The notes: generated from the sequence alone by a model not told the origin. A DNA stretch of 64,000 nucleotides from Methanobacterium aggregans (GCF_017874455.1 NZ_JAGGLN010000001.1:186001-250000); one strand, 5' to 3'; shown: positions 56,321 through 64,000, counted from the first letter of the stretch. Numbers and translations: made by a program.

Positions 56321-56500
56321 TTCAGTTCTCCTGTTAATTCCTGTTAAATTCTTCTTTTATAAATTGTTTGTTCATATTTTGTAATTGATTTTAACCTTTA
56401 AAATCAGATAAACTAATATATTTGAATAAATATGGATAAGTAACTGACTTACTCATAAGATTTACTAAGTATATATTACTTTTCTGACATAATATTAACC

Positions 56501-56824
56501 ATGAAAATAGTTGATATGGTTAATATAATTTCTCAAGATAAATATATTTCTAAGTGGATTCATGGGCTAGATGAGGGTTCAAAGAAACAATATTTATTTT
56601 CAATGGCTGATTTTTGCATTGCCGTGAATAAAACCCCTTCAAAAATGCTGAAAATATGCAAATCAGATTATTCTAAACCTCCCTGAGAACGAAAAATTGA
56701 TGATTGGTTTATGGAATGCAGAACACTGTGAGAAAAAAAATATTCAATGACAAAGCAGAAAGAAGAAAATCAACTCCACTCCAAATCCTTGAAATATTGC
56801 AACTCAGCCTGGGAATTGAATAGT
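56501..56824 (+). pseudogene. Relic of a tyrosine recombinase (integrase) N-terminal region
   Basis: An ATG at 56501 opens 61 codons (KYISKWIHGLDEGSKKQYLF, then FCIAVNKTPSKML), which match the SAM-like core-binding domain found at the start of archaeal XerA/phage integrases: a W-x-x-x-L-x-x-x-[ST]-x-x-x-Y-x-x-x-[ML] pattern. A stop at 56684-56686 interrupts; the next in-frame piece (RKIDDWFMEC) and, after a shift, KAERRKSTPLQILEILQLSL continue the domain to a stop at 56822-56824. The catalytic domain (R, H, R, Y) is missing. It marks an old integration event next to valS. Confidence 0.5.
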
Positions 56825-56878
56825 AAAAAAAATCTGAAATTTAGGAGAATAACTGGGATGATTAGTTATACTTAAAAA

Positions 56879-57274
56879 TTATTTTATGTTCAAACAAGCC
56901 CTTAAATTTTGTTTGGATTTCTCTTTTCTTTTAGGGTCTTCAGTATTCATATCAACTTCGTCTAAAGCAAAGTTAAAGAGTTCAAAGATTATTTTATTTA
57001 ATCTGCGACCTTTTTCAGTTAAGCAGTACTCAGTTTGAATAGGGGCGGTGTTTATTACTTTTTTTTCAATTATACCTTCCTGTTCTAACTCTTTCAATCT
57101 TTCAGAAAGAACTTTGCTACTTAGAGTTGGATGCTGTTTTAGAAAGTCTTTAAAATGTTTATAATCACAGAATAATCCTTTGATTATTTGAATATTCCAT
57201 TTTTTCCTGAGATAACTAAATGTATCATCGATGGTTCTATAAACTTCATTGAAATAATAATCCTCTTGAGCCAT
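56879..57274 (-). CDS. HxlR-family transcriptional regulator
   Basis: This 131-residue winged-helix protein has RKKWNIQIIKGL at the start of the domain (W at about 25 is typical of the family), PTLSSKVLSERLKELEQEGII as the recognition helix region (quoted in part) and IQTEYCLTEKGRRLNKIIFEL as the wing and dimer helix. HxlR proteins sense aldehydes, thiols or oxidants; here the only cysteines are at about 36, 86 and 127. ATG 57274 follows GGAGG; an upstream start at 57295 would read through the binding site. A long operator-like sequence starts 14 bases upstream and recurs before the aldo/keto reductase gene, so this regulator probably controls both. Confidence 0.88.
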   Translation of the reverse strand: MAQEDYYFNEVYRTIDDTFSYLRKKWNIQIIKGLFCDYKHFKDFLKQHPTLSSKVLSERLKELEQEGIIEKKVINTAPIQTEYCLTEKGRRLNKIIFELFNFALDEVDMNTEDPKRKEKSKQNLRACLNIK

Positions 57275-57287
57275 ACCAATTCCTCCA

Positions 57288-57343
57288 CTTACCATAGGGT
57301 AATTACTTAAAGGTTAGGAAAATTACTTTAATTTAGTTTTATA
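57288..57343. promoter_or_regulatory. Operator-like 56-bp sequence, copy 1 (HxlR side)
   Basis: The sequence starting CTTACCATAGGGTAATTAC and ending TTTAGTTTTATA is 47 of 56 identical to that at 58464-58519. It holds the inverted repeat TTACC/GGTAA (57289-57302). It lies between the HxlR gene and the rightward DUF457 gene, well placed to control both. Confidence 0.65.
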
Positions 57344-57448
57344 TTTTAAATAATAATTTGTTTATGGTCGGTTATAAATAGATCTTTGAGAATTGAATAA
57401 ATGAGGATCATATAATGAATCACATGAAAACTAGAGGAGATATAGATA

Positions 57449-58387
57449 ATGGACTTTTTTACACATTTTCTGGTTCCATATATTATTTTATTTGCTCTTA
57501 AAAGCAAGAATAAACTTGAAGGGGCTTTTGGTGGTATTTCAATTGACCTTGATACAATCTTCATAGCGTGGATTGGATTTTTAGTTCCCTATCTCTTTGT
57601 CTTTTCACACAGGGGAATTACACATTCTTTTATCTTTGCTGCAATTACTTCATCGCTGTTTTTGTATGTGATATCCAGAAGGAGTATCAACGGATTCATA
57701 GGTAAAATAATAAGACGGGACATATCTGTTGAATTCAATTTAAAAACAGTTGGAATAGCATATTTTGGTGCTATTACCCATTTGTTCCTGGATTTCTTAA
57801 CTTCAAAGGGCGTACCTCTTTTATATCCCTTCACACTTCAAAGATTCAGTGCTGAAATATACTACTACATCGATGTTACAGCAGCAGTTATAGCCCTTGT
57901 TGTTCTGTTGATCCTTTATTTAAGACTGGATATGAAATACAAGAAAGCTGCAATGGTAATTTTTATGATAATCCTGGTTTCATTTGGCGGTATTAGGGCT
58001 TATGAGAAGAATCTTGCCCTTGATGAAAACCCTGTAAGTGGAAACTTCGTTTATTCTGCAGCTTATCCTACAGCTGACATGTTTACATGGACTGTGGTTC
58101 AAAGTGACAGTTCAAACAGCACATATTATTCATTTAGGTACAATACACTGGATAAAGAAAGATCAGATGTTAAAAGGGTTCAAAGTCTAACTGTAAATGG
58201 AGGCACTGTGCAGTCGGCTCAAGAAGCTGTTGATAAAGCAGAGGGACTTCCTGAAATTCGAAATTTCAGATGGGATGCCTATGATCCATGTATCAATGCT
58301 AGCTACAATGGGAAGGAATGGAAGTTAACCTACTTCGATGTTACAGACGATGGATATCGCAGCAACAACATAACAGTGACCCTATAA
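57449..58387 (+). CDS. DUF457/YdjM-type membrane-bound metal-dependent hydrolase-like protein
   Basis: This 312-residue membrane protein starts with MDFFTHFLVPYIILF. It has GISIDLDTIFIAW near 29 (aspartates), FSHRGITHSFIF near 50 and FGAITHLFLDFLTSKGVPLLYPF near 110 (quoted in part), giving the H-R-x-x-x-H and H-x-x-x-D pattern of the DUF457/YdjM family, then about four more helices and a soluble tail of about 120 residues (200-312) that could be extracytoplasmic. The reaction is unknown; family members include stress-related membrane proteins. The gene lies 105 bases after the HxlR operator-like sequence and could be regulated by it. Confidence 0.75.
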   Translation: MDFFTHFLVPYIILFALKSKNKLEGAFGGISIDLDTIFIAWIGFLVPYLFVFSHRGITHSFIFAAITSSLFLYVISRRSINGFIGKIIRRDISVEFNLKTVGIAYFGAITHLFLDFLTSKGVPLLYPFTLQRFSAEIYYYIDVTAAVIALVVLLILYLRLDMKYKKAAMVIFMIILVSFGGIRAYEKNLALDENPVSGNFVYSAAYPTADMFTWTVVQSDSSNSTYYSFRYNTLDKERSDVKRVQSLTVNGGTVQSAQEAVDKAEGLPEIRNFRWDAYDPCINASYNGKEWKLTYFDVTDDGYRSNNITVTL

Positions 58388-58463
58388 CTGATTTTCACCT
58401 ATTTTTTTATTTTAGAGAATATTCTTTAATGTAGTAAGATTCAATTGTTTACTAATTTCGCTA

Positions 58464-58519
58464 CTTACCAAATGGTAATTACCCATGGGTTAGAAAAATT
58501 ACTTTAAATTAGTTTAATA
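58464..58519. promoter_or_regulatory. Operator-like 56-bp sequence, copy 2
   Basis: The sequence starting CTTACCAAATGGTAATTAC carries the exact inverted repeat TTACCA/TGGTAA (58466-58479) and the palindrome ACCCATGGGT (58481-58490). It matches copy 1 at 47 of 56 positions and lies about 180 bases before the aldo/keto reductase gene. The rest of the gap 58388-58697 is AT-rich, with a GGAGG ribosome binding site at its end. Confidence 0.65.
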
Positions 58520-58697
58520 CTTTCTTAATATGTGAGTTTTTTTATCATTATTTATAAATAAATTTTTGAATAGATATAATGTTTAGAAAACTTTTCCAAA
58601 CAGTGCAAATTTTACTAAATAAATTAAAAAATAGTGTACATTTTACTAATTAAATTAAAGATTTATCAAAATCGTTTTTATTAAACGGAGGAATTCC

Positions 58698-59857
58698 ATG
58701 TTATACAGAGATTTTGGAAAAACAAATGAAAAAGTTTCAGTTTTAGGTTTTGGCTGCATGCGACTTCCTGTAATTGGAGATGATCCAAGTAACATTGATG
58801 AAGAAAATGCCATAAATATGCTTCGTTATGCCATCGACCATGGTGTGAACTTTATTGATACTGCGTACCCATATCATGGAGTTAGTTTGGATCAGGGAGG
58901 TGCAAGTGAGCCATTTTTAGCAAAAGCATTGAAAGACGGCTACAGGGAAAAGGTGAAAATAGCAACCAAACTCCCAAGCTGGGCAATAGAAACCCGAGAA
59001 GATATGGACAGATACTTAAATGAACAGTTGGAACGCCTGGAAACAGATTGCATTGATTTTTACATGGTTCACGGTATCAACAAAACTTACTGGGAAAACC
59101 TGAAAGAACTGGGCTTTGAGGAGTTTCTGGATCAGGCCATTAGTGATGGACGGATAAAACATGCCGGGTTTTCATTTCATGACCGAATTGAACTCTTTAA
59201 AGAGGTAGTTGACCATTACGACTGGTCTTTCTGTTTGATTCAGTACAATTATCTGGATGAAGATTACCAGGCAGGAAAAGAGGGTTTAGAATATGCATAC
59301 AAGAATGGGTTGGGTGTGGCTGTTATGGAGCCTTTAAGAGGTGGACAGTTAGCTACCAGTATTCCACAAGACGTTCAAGAATTATTTAACAGGTCAGATA
59401 TGAAGAGATCCCCTGCAGAGTGGGCTTTAAGATGGGTCTGGAACACCCTGAAGTGTCAGTGATCTTGAGTGGAATGAACACCATGGAACACGTTAAAGAG
59501 AATTTAAAAATTGCAGAAGAAGCACATCCCAATTCACTAACCGATACAGAATTAGGGATTATAGATCAGGCTAAATCAGTTTTTGAAGAGAAATTGAAGG
59601 TTAACTGTACTGGCTGCGGTTACTGTTTACCGTGTCCTTCTGGTGTAAATATTCCTGAAAATTTCGCAAAGTACAATGATTATTTCCTTTTTGGTAGTCC
59701 AGAAACAAAGGAAGAATACCAATTTCATTATATGGCCCTTATAATGGAAAATGAAAGAGCATCCGCATGTGTTGAATGCGGTGCATGTGAAGAACACTGC
59801 CCACAGGGTATTCCAATAATTCAAGAAATGAAGAAGGTTAAAGAGTTATACGAATGA
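58698..59857 (+). pseudogene. Aldo/keto reductase with C-terminal 4Fe-4S domain, split by frameshift
   Basis: The protein reads as the aldo/keto reductase family: VLGFGCMRLPVIG near residue 13, GVNFIDTAYPYHGVS near 52 (Asp and Tyr of the tetrad), KVKIATKLPSWA with the lysine near 86, YMVHGINKTYW near 125 and VAVMEPLRGGQLA near 210. A ferredoxin-like tail then carries two Cys clusters (C-x2-C-x2-C-x3-C in CTGCGYCLPC and CVECGACEEHC). The first frame stops at 59460-59462; the rest continues in another frame from WNHPEVSVILS on. Adding one base in AACACCC near 59440-59446 restores one protein of about 386 residues. Either a true pseudogene or a sequence error. GGAGG precedes the start. Confidence 0.82.
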
Positions 59858-59927
59858 ATTTTTAATGGTTTTGCAGGATCAATGAAGATTTATATTTATT
59901 TAAATTAGAAATTAGGAGAAAAATAGA

Positions 59928-60890
59928 ATGTCAAAGATAAAATTAATGGATAACTACATTTTTGAACTAAGCGATAAGGTAACGAGACAATCTGTTTCAT
60001 ATAATAACCGGTATGGAATCAAAATTGCGGCAGATTTATACTTGCCAAAGGACTTTGATAAGTCACAAAAACACTCAGCCATTATTGTGGGTGCACCCTA
60101 TGGTGGTGTTAAAGAGCAGGGCCCTGGTATATACGCCCAAAACATGGCAGAACATGGTTTTGTAGCTCTTACATTTGACCCATCGTACAATGGATACAGC
60201 GGTGGAGAGCCAAGGCACCTTTCTTCACCGGATCTATTCGTGGAAGATTTCAGTGCAGCTGTTGACTATTTAGGCACCCGTCCATTTGTGGATAGGGATA
60301 AAATTGGAGTTATTGGTATATGTGGTAGCGGTGGTTTTGGAATCAGCGCAGCGCAGGTTGACAGACGTATCAAGGCTGTTGCCACTGTCAGCATGTACGA
60401 TATAGCCCGTGTGGCAGCTAAAGGATTCATGGATTCACTTACTGAAGATGAGCGCAATAACATACTTGATACAGTTGCTGAGCAGAGGTACGCAGAGTTT
60501 GAGGGTAACGAGCCCGTACTGACTCCTCGAGGAGCACCTATTGGATTTGACGATAATACAGACCCTATCGGTCGAGAGTTTGGTGAATTTTATTCTACAA
60601 CTCGTGGATACCACCCCAATTCAATTAGTCAGTTTACCATGACGAGCAGCATGTCCTTTATGAACTTCCCACTGCTTACTCACATTAAGTCAATCTCACC
60701 ACGACCAATCCTGTTCGTCATAGGAGAACACGCTCACTCACGATACTTCAGTGAAGACGCTTACAAATTGGCAGCAGAACCCAAAGAACTCTACATAGTT
60801 CAAAAAGCAGGACACGTTGATTTGTACGATAAAACGGACTTAATTCCATTTGACAAATTGGAATCATTCTTTACAGAAAATTTGAAATAA
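59928..60890 (+). CDS. Alpha/beta hydrolase, dienelactone-hydrolase-like with Cys nucleophile
   Basis: This 320-residue soluble enzyme has IIVGAPYGGVKEQG near 50 (oxyanion loop), ALTFDPSYNGYSGGEPRHL near 85, and IGVIGICGSGGFGISAAQ near 125 as the nucleophile elbow, where Cys replaces the usual Ser (G-I-C-G-S-G). VIGEHAHSRYFSEDAY near 268 and KAGHVDLYD near 300 provide the acid and the histidine. Members annotated as alpha/beta hydrolases or YcjY-like peptidases act on esters, lactones or small amides; the substrate is not evident. It follows the aldo/keto reductase gene by about 70 bases in the same direction, so it may belong to the HxlR-controlled group. Confidence 0.82.
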   Translation: MSKIKLMDNYIFELSDKVTRQSVSYNNRYGIKIAADLYLPKDFDKSQKHSAIIVGAPYGGVKEQGPGIYAQNMAEHGFVALTFDPSYNGYSGGEPRHLSSPDLFVEDFSAAVDYLGTRPFVDRDKIGVIGICGSGGFGISAAQVDRRIKAVATVSMYDIARVAAKGFMDSLTEDERNNILDTVAEQRYAEFEGNEPVLTPRGAPIGFDDNTDPIGREFGEFYSTTRGYHPNSISQFTMTSSMSFMNFPLLTHIKSISPRPILFVIGEHAHSRYFSEDAYKLAAEPKELYIVQKAGHVDLYDKTDLIPFDKLESFFTENLK

Positions 60891-60960
60891 AAATAATGAA
60901 CTGTAAAAAAAAACAGAGCTTTAAGTGAAAATAAGTAAGTATTGGATTAAAAGTGGTAAA

Positions 60961-61524
60961 ATGCAACCAAAAGATATCTTTGAACGTGATAAATCAGGTG
61001 AACAAATTTCACTAAACGATCCAGAATATTATAAGATCAAGGATGTAATAATCGAAGCACAGAGAATCACTGCAGAATTAAATAATTCATACCATGATGA
61101 GGAAGAAGTCAGAAAATTGTTTTCCCAGCTGACCGGGGTAGACGTTGATGAAACATCTTGGCTCTTACCTCCTTTCTACACTGATTTTGGTAAAAATATC
61201 AGAGTAGGGAAAAATGTGTTTATCAACCACGCCTGCACTTTCATGGATAGAGGAGGTATAACAATAGAAGATGATGTTTTAGTTGGGCCTAAAGTCAATC
61301 TGATTACAACCAACCACCCCATGGATCCATCTGAAAGACAATCCACCATATCAACTCCTATCTTAATCAAGAAAAACGCATGGATAGGTGTGGGCGCTAT
61401 GATAATGCCCGGTGTTACTATTGGGGAAAATTCTGTAGTGTCCGCTGCCGCTCTTGTCACGAAAGATGTTCCGTCAAATACTGTGGTGGCAGGTATTCCA
61501 GCAAAAGTTATCAAAAATATCTAA
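60961..61524 (+). CDS. Sugar O-acetyltransferase (LacA/Maa/NodL type)
   Basis: This left-handed beta-helix enzyme of about 187 residues has the Maa/LacA/NodL pattern: an N-terminal helical cap (IIEAQRITAELNNSYH), PPFYTDFGKNIRVGKNVFIN near 75 (quoted in part), the loop residue His in NHACTFMDRGG near 97, VGPKVNLITTNHPMDPSER near 115 with the catalytic His, IGVGAMIMPGVTIGENSVVSAAA near 140-165 (repeats) and a final VVAGIPAKVIKNI. It acetylates small sugars using acetyl-CoA. ATG 60961 follows GTGGT; a GTG at 60925 would add 12 residues without a binding site. It follows the hydrolase gene closely. Confidence 0.85.
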   Translation: MQPKDIFERDKSGEQISLNDPEYYKIKDVIIEAQRITAELNNSYHDEEEVRKLFSQLTGVDVDETSWLLPPFYTDFGKNIRVGKNVFINHACTFMDRGGITIEDDVLVGPKVNLITTNHPMDPSERQSTISTPILIKKNAWIGVGAMIMPGVTIGENSVVSAAALVTKDVPSNTVVAGIPAKVIKNI

Positions 61525-61584
61525 TGAAAAATTTCTTTCGCAGATTTACCTGTTCATTGATGGGTTAAAACGAAAAGAAAGTAT

Positions 61585-61875
61585 TTACAATTTGATATAA
61601 GGAAAATATGGAATAATCTGAGTAAAATTATCCAAATGGGAATTTAAGGAATTATTAGGGTATTCTAGGGGATAATATTGAATGCTGCACTCCTCCCGTT
61701 GAAAATCCTTGTCAAAGTAAACATTTTTTTTCAAAAAGTGTCCACCCAGTCTTTGGTTCCACCCGCACCCTTCAGGCAGAAAACCGTATGATCATTATCA
61801 TCATTTACTATTTTTATTAAAAGAAGAAGAATATCAACCTCGACATCCTATCAAGCCCCGTTGCATTTTTAGGGT
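61585..61875 (-). pseudogene. Decayed unidentified gene
   Basis: The minus strand encodes protein-like sequence: DDNDHTVFCLKGAGGTKDWV and, after a one-base shift at the T-run near 61731-61735, NVYFDKDFQREECSIQYYPL followed by SHLDNFTQIIPYFPYIKL and a stop at 61585-61587. A TAG closes the frame upstream near 61851-61853. About 95 codons remain and there is no start with a binding site. I cannot name the family. The restored fragment has no membrane segment. It lies in the 672-base gap 61525-62196 that also holds a tRNA-like relic and hairpins. Confidence 0.5.
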
Positions 61876-61887
61876 GATGATTAAGAG

Positions 61888-61952
61888 GACCCAATGGAGG
61901 AATTGAACCTAAGGATCCCCTCCATAATCTGTGAAATTATGGATAATGGGTC
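61888..61952 (-). other. tRNA-like relic
   Basis: Reading the minus strand, ACCCATT (61951-61945) faces ATTGGGT (61895-61889) as an acceptor-like stem with one mismatch. A T-arm with loop TTCAATT (61907-61901) lies exactly next to it, and a 7-base loop TTCACAG sits on a 7-bp stem (61922-61942). The D arm is missing and two T-stem pairs are lost, so it is not a working tRNA. It may be the residue of an integration site. Confidence 0.35.
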
Positions 61953-62001
61953 TTTTTACACTTGAAATTTTCACTTAGAGCAATATTATTATTATTATAT
62001 G

Positions 62002-62033
62002 CTCCCAGCTACGGGTTAGTAGCCACAGGCTGG
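62002..62033. other. Nested hairpin
   Basis: CCAGC (62005-62009) can pair with GCTGG (62029-62033), and GCTAC with GTAGC inside it, offering two alternative folds within 32 bases. A further GAGC/GCTC stem follows near 62049-62062. Possibly part of an RNA leader upstream of the TetR gene; no known riboswitch was recognised. Confidence 0.3.
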
Positions 62034-62102
62034 AATATATTTTAAAATCGAGCTGAAGGCTCATGTATTCTATTTTAAACCAAAATCTTTATATAATCTT
62101 AA

Positions 62103-62135
62103 TGACCATGAGTTATATAACTGACCATTGGGTCA
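62103..62135. promoter_or_regulatory. Likely TetR operator
   Basis: TGACCAT (62103-62109), the perfect palindrome AGTTATATAACT (62111-62122) and TGACC-ATTG-GGTCA (62122-62135) lie side by side 60-95 bases before the TetR start. TATATAA could be the TATA box, so repressor binding would cover the promoter. Confidence 0.6.
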
Positions 62136-62196
62136 TAGTTAAGATTAAAAGTCATAAATATGATCTTCAGTCATTTATCGATATAGGTGAAATCAT

Positions 62197-62841
62197 ATGT
62201 CACTTGCAAAATGGAAGGAAAGAGAAAGAGAACAGCGTCAAAATGATATTATCAATGCTGCTAGGAAATTATTCGCTGATAAAGACTTTGATGAAGTTTC
62301 AATGAATGAAATAGCAGGGGAGGTTGGGCTTGGTAAAAGTACTCTTTACCTTTATTTTAAAAATAAAGAAGCATTGTACTTTGCTGTGTGTTTACGTGGT
62401 ACTCGAATTTGGGCTGAAATGGTTAAAGAAGAGGTTGAAAAAGGGAATACGGGTTTAGAAAAGTTTGTATTATATGGAAATGCGAATAGAGAGTTTTCTA
62501 ATAGATATCCTGATTATTTCAGGTTGCTGTATTCCCCCACATCAATCAAAAAACAATTTGATATGGATAAAATGACGAGTAGTGAAGAATTCCAGGAAGT
62601 AAGGGAATTATTTAAAGAAATAATGTTCATAGGAATAGATTCAATACAAAAAGGTATAGATGAGGGCGAAATCAGACCAGATGTGGATCCTGTGGAAGCA
62701 GCCATTCTCCTATCAGTAATATACAATGGTACGGTGAATATGGGAGACTGGGCTAAAGAGCTACTGGAAGGCAGGGAAATTGATGGAGAGAAATTTGGCA
62801 AAGATATAGGGGATTTATTTCTTCATATGTTAAGGAAGTAG
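62197..62841 (+). CDS. TetR-family transcriptional repressor
   Basis: This 214-residue regulator has an N-terminal HTH, IINAARKLFADKDFDEVSMN then IAGEVGLGKSTLYLYFKNKEAL (quoted in two parts, about residues 20-60), the classical TetR DNA-binding unit. The C-terminal domain (60-214) is helical and binds an unknown ligand. GGTGA lies six bases before ATG 62197. It heads a group with a DUF169 protein and an MFS exporter, so it probably represses an efflux system and is released by its substrate. Confidence 0.92.
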   Translation: MSLAKWKEREREQRQNDIINAARKLFADKDFDEVSMNEIAGEVGLGKSTLYLYFKNKEALYFAVCLRGTRIWAEMVKEEVEKGNTGLEKFVLYGNANREFSNRYPDYFRLLYSPTSIKKQFDMDKMTSSEEFQEVRELFKEIMFIGIDSIQKGIDEGEIRPDVDPVEAAILLSVIYNGTVNMGDWAKELLEGREIDGEKFGKDIGDLFLHMLRK

Positions 62842-62927
62842 GGATAACTATTGGAGTATCTTAAGCTGAATTCATGGAATTAATGTTACCTAAATGAGTT
62901 TATTCACGTGGGTGAAGAGGTGTTAAA

Positions 62928-63614
62928 ATGGATAATATGGAATTAGGGGAAAATTTAAATGAAATCCTTAAATTGGAAAACGAACCAGTAGCTATAAAAT
63001 GGTCTGTGAAAGAGCCAAAAAACGTTGAAAAGGAAGAAGGAAAATCAAGATTCTGTAATAAGCTTATAAAGGCCATGGATGGTGAAATATTCTATGCAAC
63101 TTTAGAAGAAGAGGAATGTATGGGTGGTGCAAGATACTCTGGACTTAAGGATATGCATGAATACCCTGCAAATGTACAAAGCGGTGCATTTATGGTTCCA
63201 AAGGGTTTATATAAGGACATTCCTGCAGTGCAACGCTCAAGAAAAAATGAAATATACATAAACCCTGGAATTTTTAATGCAATCATTTTCTCTCCTTTGA
63301 ACAAGGCAGAATTTGAACCCGATGTGATATTCATACTCTGCAATGCCCAACAGGGAATGGAAATACTTCATGCAAATTCATATGATTCAGGAAAACATGG
63401 AATGGGTGCTGACGCAGTTCCTGTATGCAGTTCAATGGCCGCATCACCTTATATGACTGGAAAAGTCACTTATGGATTTGGAGATGTGGCATCAAGGCAG
63501 AGTATGAATATCAGTCCAGAAGAAATTATGGTAAGTATTCCTGCAAGTGATTTGCCCCGTATAGTTTCTAATTTGAGAGAGATGCGAACTAAAATGTTCT
63601 TTAAGGAAGAATAA
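62928..63614 (+). CDS. DUF169-family protein
   Basis: This 228-residue soluble protein has ENEPVAIKWSVKEP near 18, FCNKLIKAM, EEEECMGGARYSGLK near 63 and, near 165, VCSSMAASPYMTG. The cysteines in C-N-K, E-C-M-G-G and V-C-S-S are features of DUF169 (uncharacterised ArCR family), which is common in methanogens and other anaerobes. A metal or redox role is possible but unproven. GAGGTG precedes ATG 62928. It lies between the TetR and MFS genes in the same direction. Confidence 0.8.
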   Translation: MDNMELGENLNEILKLENEPVAIKWSVKEPKNVEKEEGKSRFCNKLIKAMDGEIFYATLEEEECMGGARYSGLKDMHEYPANVQSGAFMVPKGLYKDIPAVQRSRKNEIYINPGIFNAIIFSPLNKAEFEPDVIFILCNAQQGMEILHANSYDSGKHGMGADAVPVCSSMAASPYMTGKVTYGFGDVASRQSMNISPEEIMVSIPASDLPRIVSNLREMRTKMFFKEE

Positions 63615-63640
63615 TTTTCCAAATAATCATTACATCACTT

Positions 63641-63657
63641 GAAAATCGAAGATTTTC
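63641..63657. terminator. Hairpin after the DUF169 gene
   Basis: GAAAATC (63641-63647) and GATTTTC (63651-63657) pair perfectly over GAA. A T-run follows near 63686. It may end or attenuate transcription between DUF169 and the MFS gene. Confidence 0.4.
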
Positions 63658-63788
63658 GATGCCAAAACATGAAACGTTTGAGGCTTTTTTTGAAAATCAT
63701 GTAATTAAAAAAAGAATTTAAACCCCTTAGGGAATTGCTAAAATCTATTAAGGATGATAACTGTAAAAATAGGCCAGAAGTGATAACT

Positions 63789-64000
63789 ATGAATTATGAA
63801 AGCCATTATAACCTTGCTAAAGATCAAATAATCCTGGTCATGGCGGGATTAATGGTGGGGCTCCTTTTAGCTGCCTTCGATTATTCAATAATATTAACAG
63901 CTATGCCCAAGGTTATTAACAGTCTGCATGGGATGGAATATTATGTATGGCCCTTTACATCTTACATGTTAACTTCAACCATTGCAATAATCCTTTTTGG
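63789..64000 (+). CDS. MFS drug/metabolite exporter (DHA2-like), truncated by window edge
   Basis: The first 70 residues of a major facilitator transporter are present. Helix 1 is GLMVGLLLAAFDYSIILTAMPKVI; the A-x-x-D-x-[ST]-I-[IV]-x-x-A-[ML]-P signature is that of the 14-helix DHA2 drug:proton antiporters. SLHGMEYYVWPFTSYML follows, the usual loop before helix 2 with W-x-x-[TS]-x-Y. The start ATG 63789 follows AAGTGAT. The gene probably forms a TetR-regulated export unit with its upstream neighbours; the rest lies beyond the window. Confidence 0.85.
   Translation, partial: MNYESHYNLAKDQIILVMAGLMVGLLLAAFDYSIILTAMPKVINSLHGMEYYVWPFTSYMLTSTIAIILF

Noticed and set aside
61888..61952. Functional tRNA-Val (CAC)
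   Set aside because: No D arm, an acceptor mismatch and two broken T-stem pairs rule out a working tRNA.

Overview
The window looks like chromosomal DNA of a hydrogenotrophic methanogen of the order Methanobacteriales, most likely Methanobacterium. The evidence is AT-rich DNA with T-rich gene ends, GGAGGTGA-type ribosome binding sites with many TTG and GTG starts, archaeal families (DUF2769, a COG1107-type RecJ-like nuclease, HisKA_2 sensor kinases), surface adhesin-like beta-helix proteins, and oxygen-defence genes typical of strict anaerobes. There is no rRNA operon, complete tRNA, CRISPR array or intact insertion sequence.

Layout. (1) 1-5.5 kb: the start of a GT2 glycosyltransferase, a TPR/CPBP membrane protease fusion and a multi-PAS histidine kinase. 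(2) 5.5-19.6 kb: a surface-glycan island with three glycosyltransferases, a flippase and two divergent gene blocks. The plus block (4,6-dehydratase, aminotransferase, acetyltransferase, hydrolysing 2-epimerase, NeuB-type synthase) and the minus block (SDR, Gfo/Idh, CMP-sugar synthetase, flippase) together match a CMP-legionaminate (nonulosonic acid) pathway plus export. An O-acyltransferase follows. (3) 19.8-34.4 kb: small membrane proteins, DUF2769, an EVE-domain protein, bacterial-type RNase III, HEAT repeats, a frameshifted surface protein, a second acyltransferase, a DUF815 AAA+ ATPase, a DJ-1/PfpI protein, a CDGSH gene relic and a large Pmp-like adhesin. (4) 34.5-42.8 kb: metal, redox and oxygen stress. 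Here are two genes of under 50 codons (a 49-residue membrane peptide and a 31-residue peptide with a CCGPKGC motif), a Cys-containing winged-helix regulator, a ferredoxin-like protein, an ArsR regulator with a P1B metal ATPase, a transglutaminase-like secreted protein, rubrerythrin and superoxide reductase. (5) 43-56.3 kb: two more HisKA_2 kinases, a lipoprotein, the RecJ-like nuclease, and the operon valS-aroA-GTPase-nth. (6) 56.5-64 kb: an accessory end with an integrase relic, an HxlR regulator, a frameshifted aldo/keto reductase, a hydrolase, an acetyltransferase, a decayed gene, a tRNA-like relic, and a TetR-DUF169-MFS block running off the end.

The most interesting points are the complete archaeal nonulosonic-acid locus; the CCGPKGC microprotein, flanked by two copies of a promoter-like repeat next to a Cys-rich regulator; a 56-bp operator-like sequence duplicated in front of two transcription units beside an HxlR gene; and an endonuclease III in which one of the four cluster cysteines is histidine. 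At least four genes or relics are broken by what look like single-base losses in short homopolymers, so sequencing error must be weighed against true decay.
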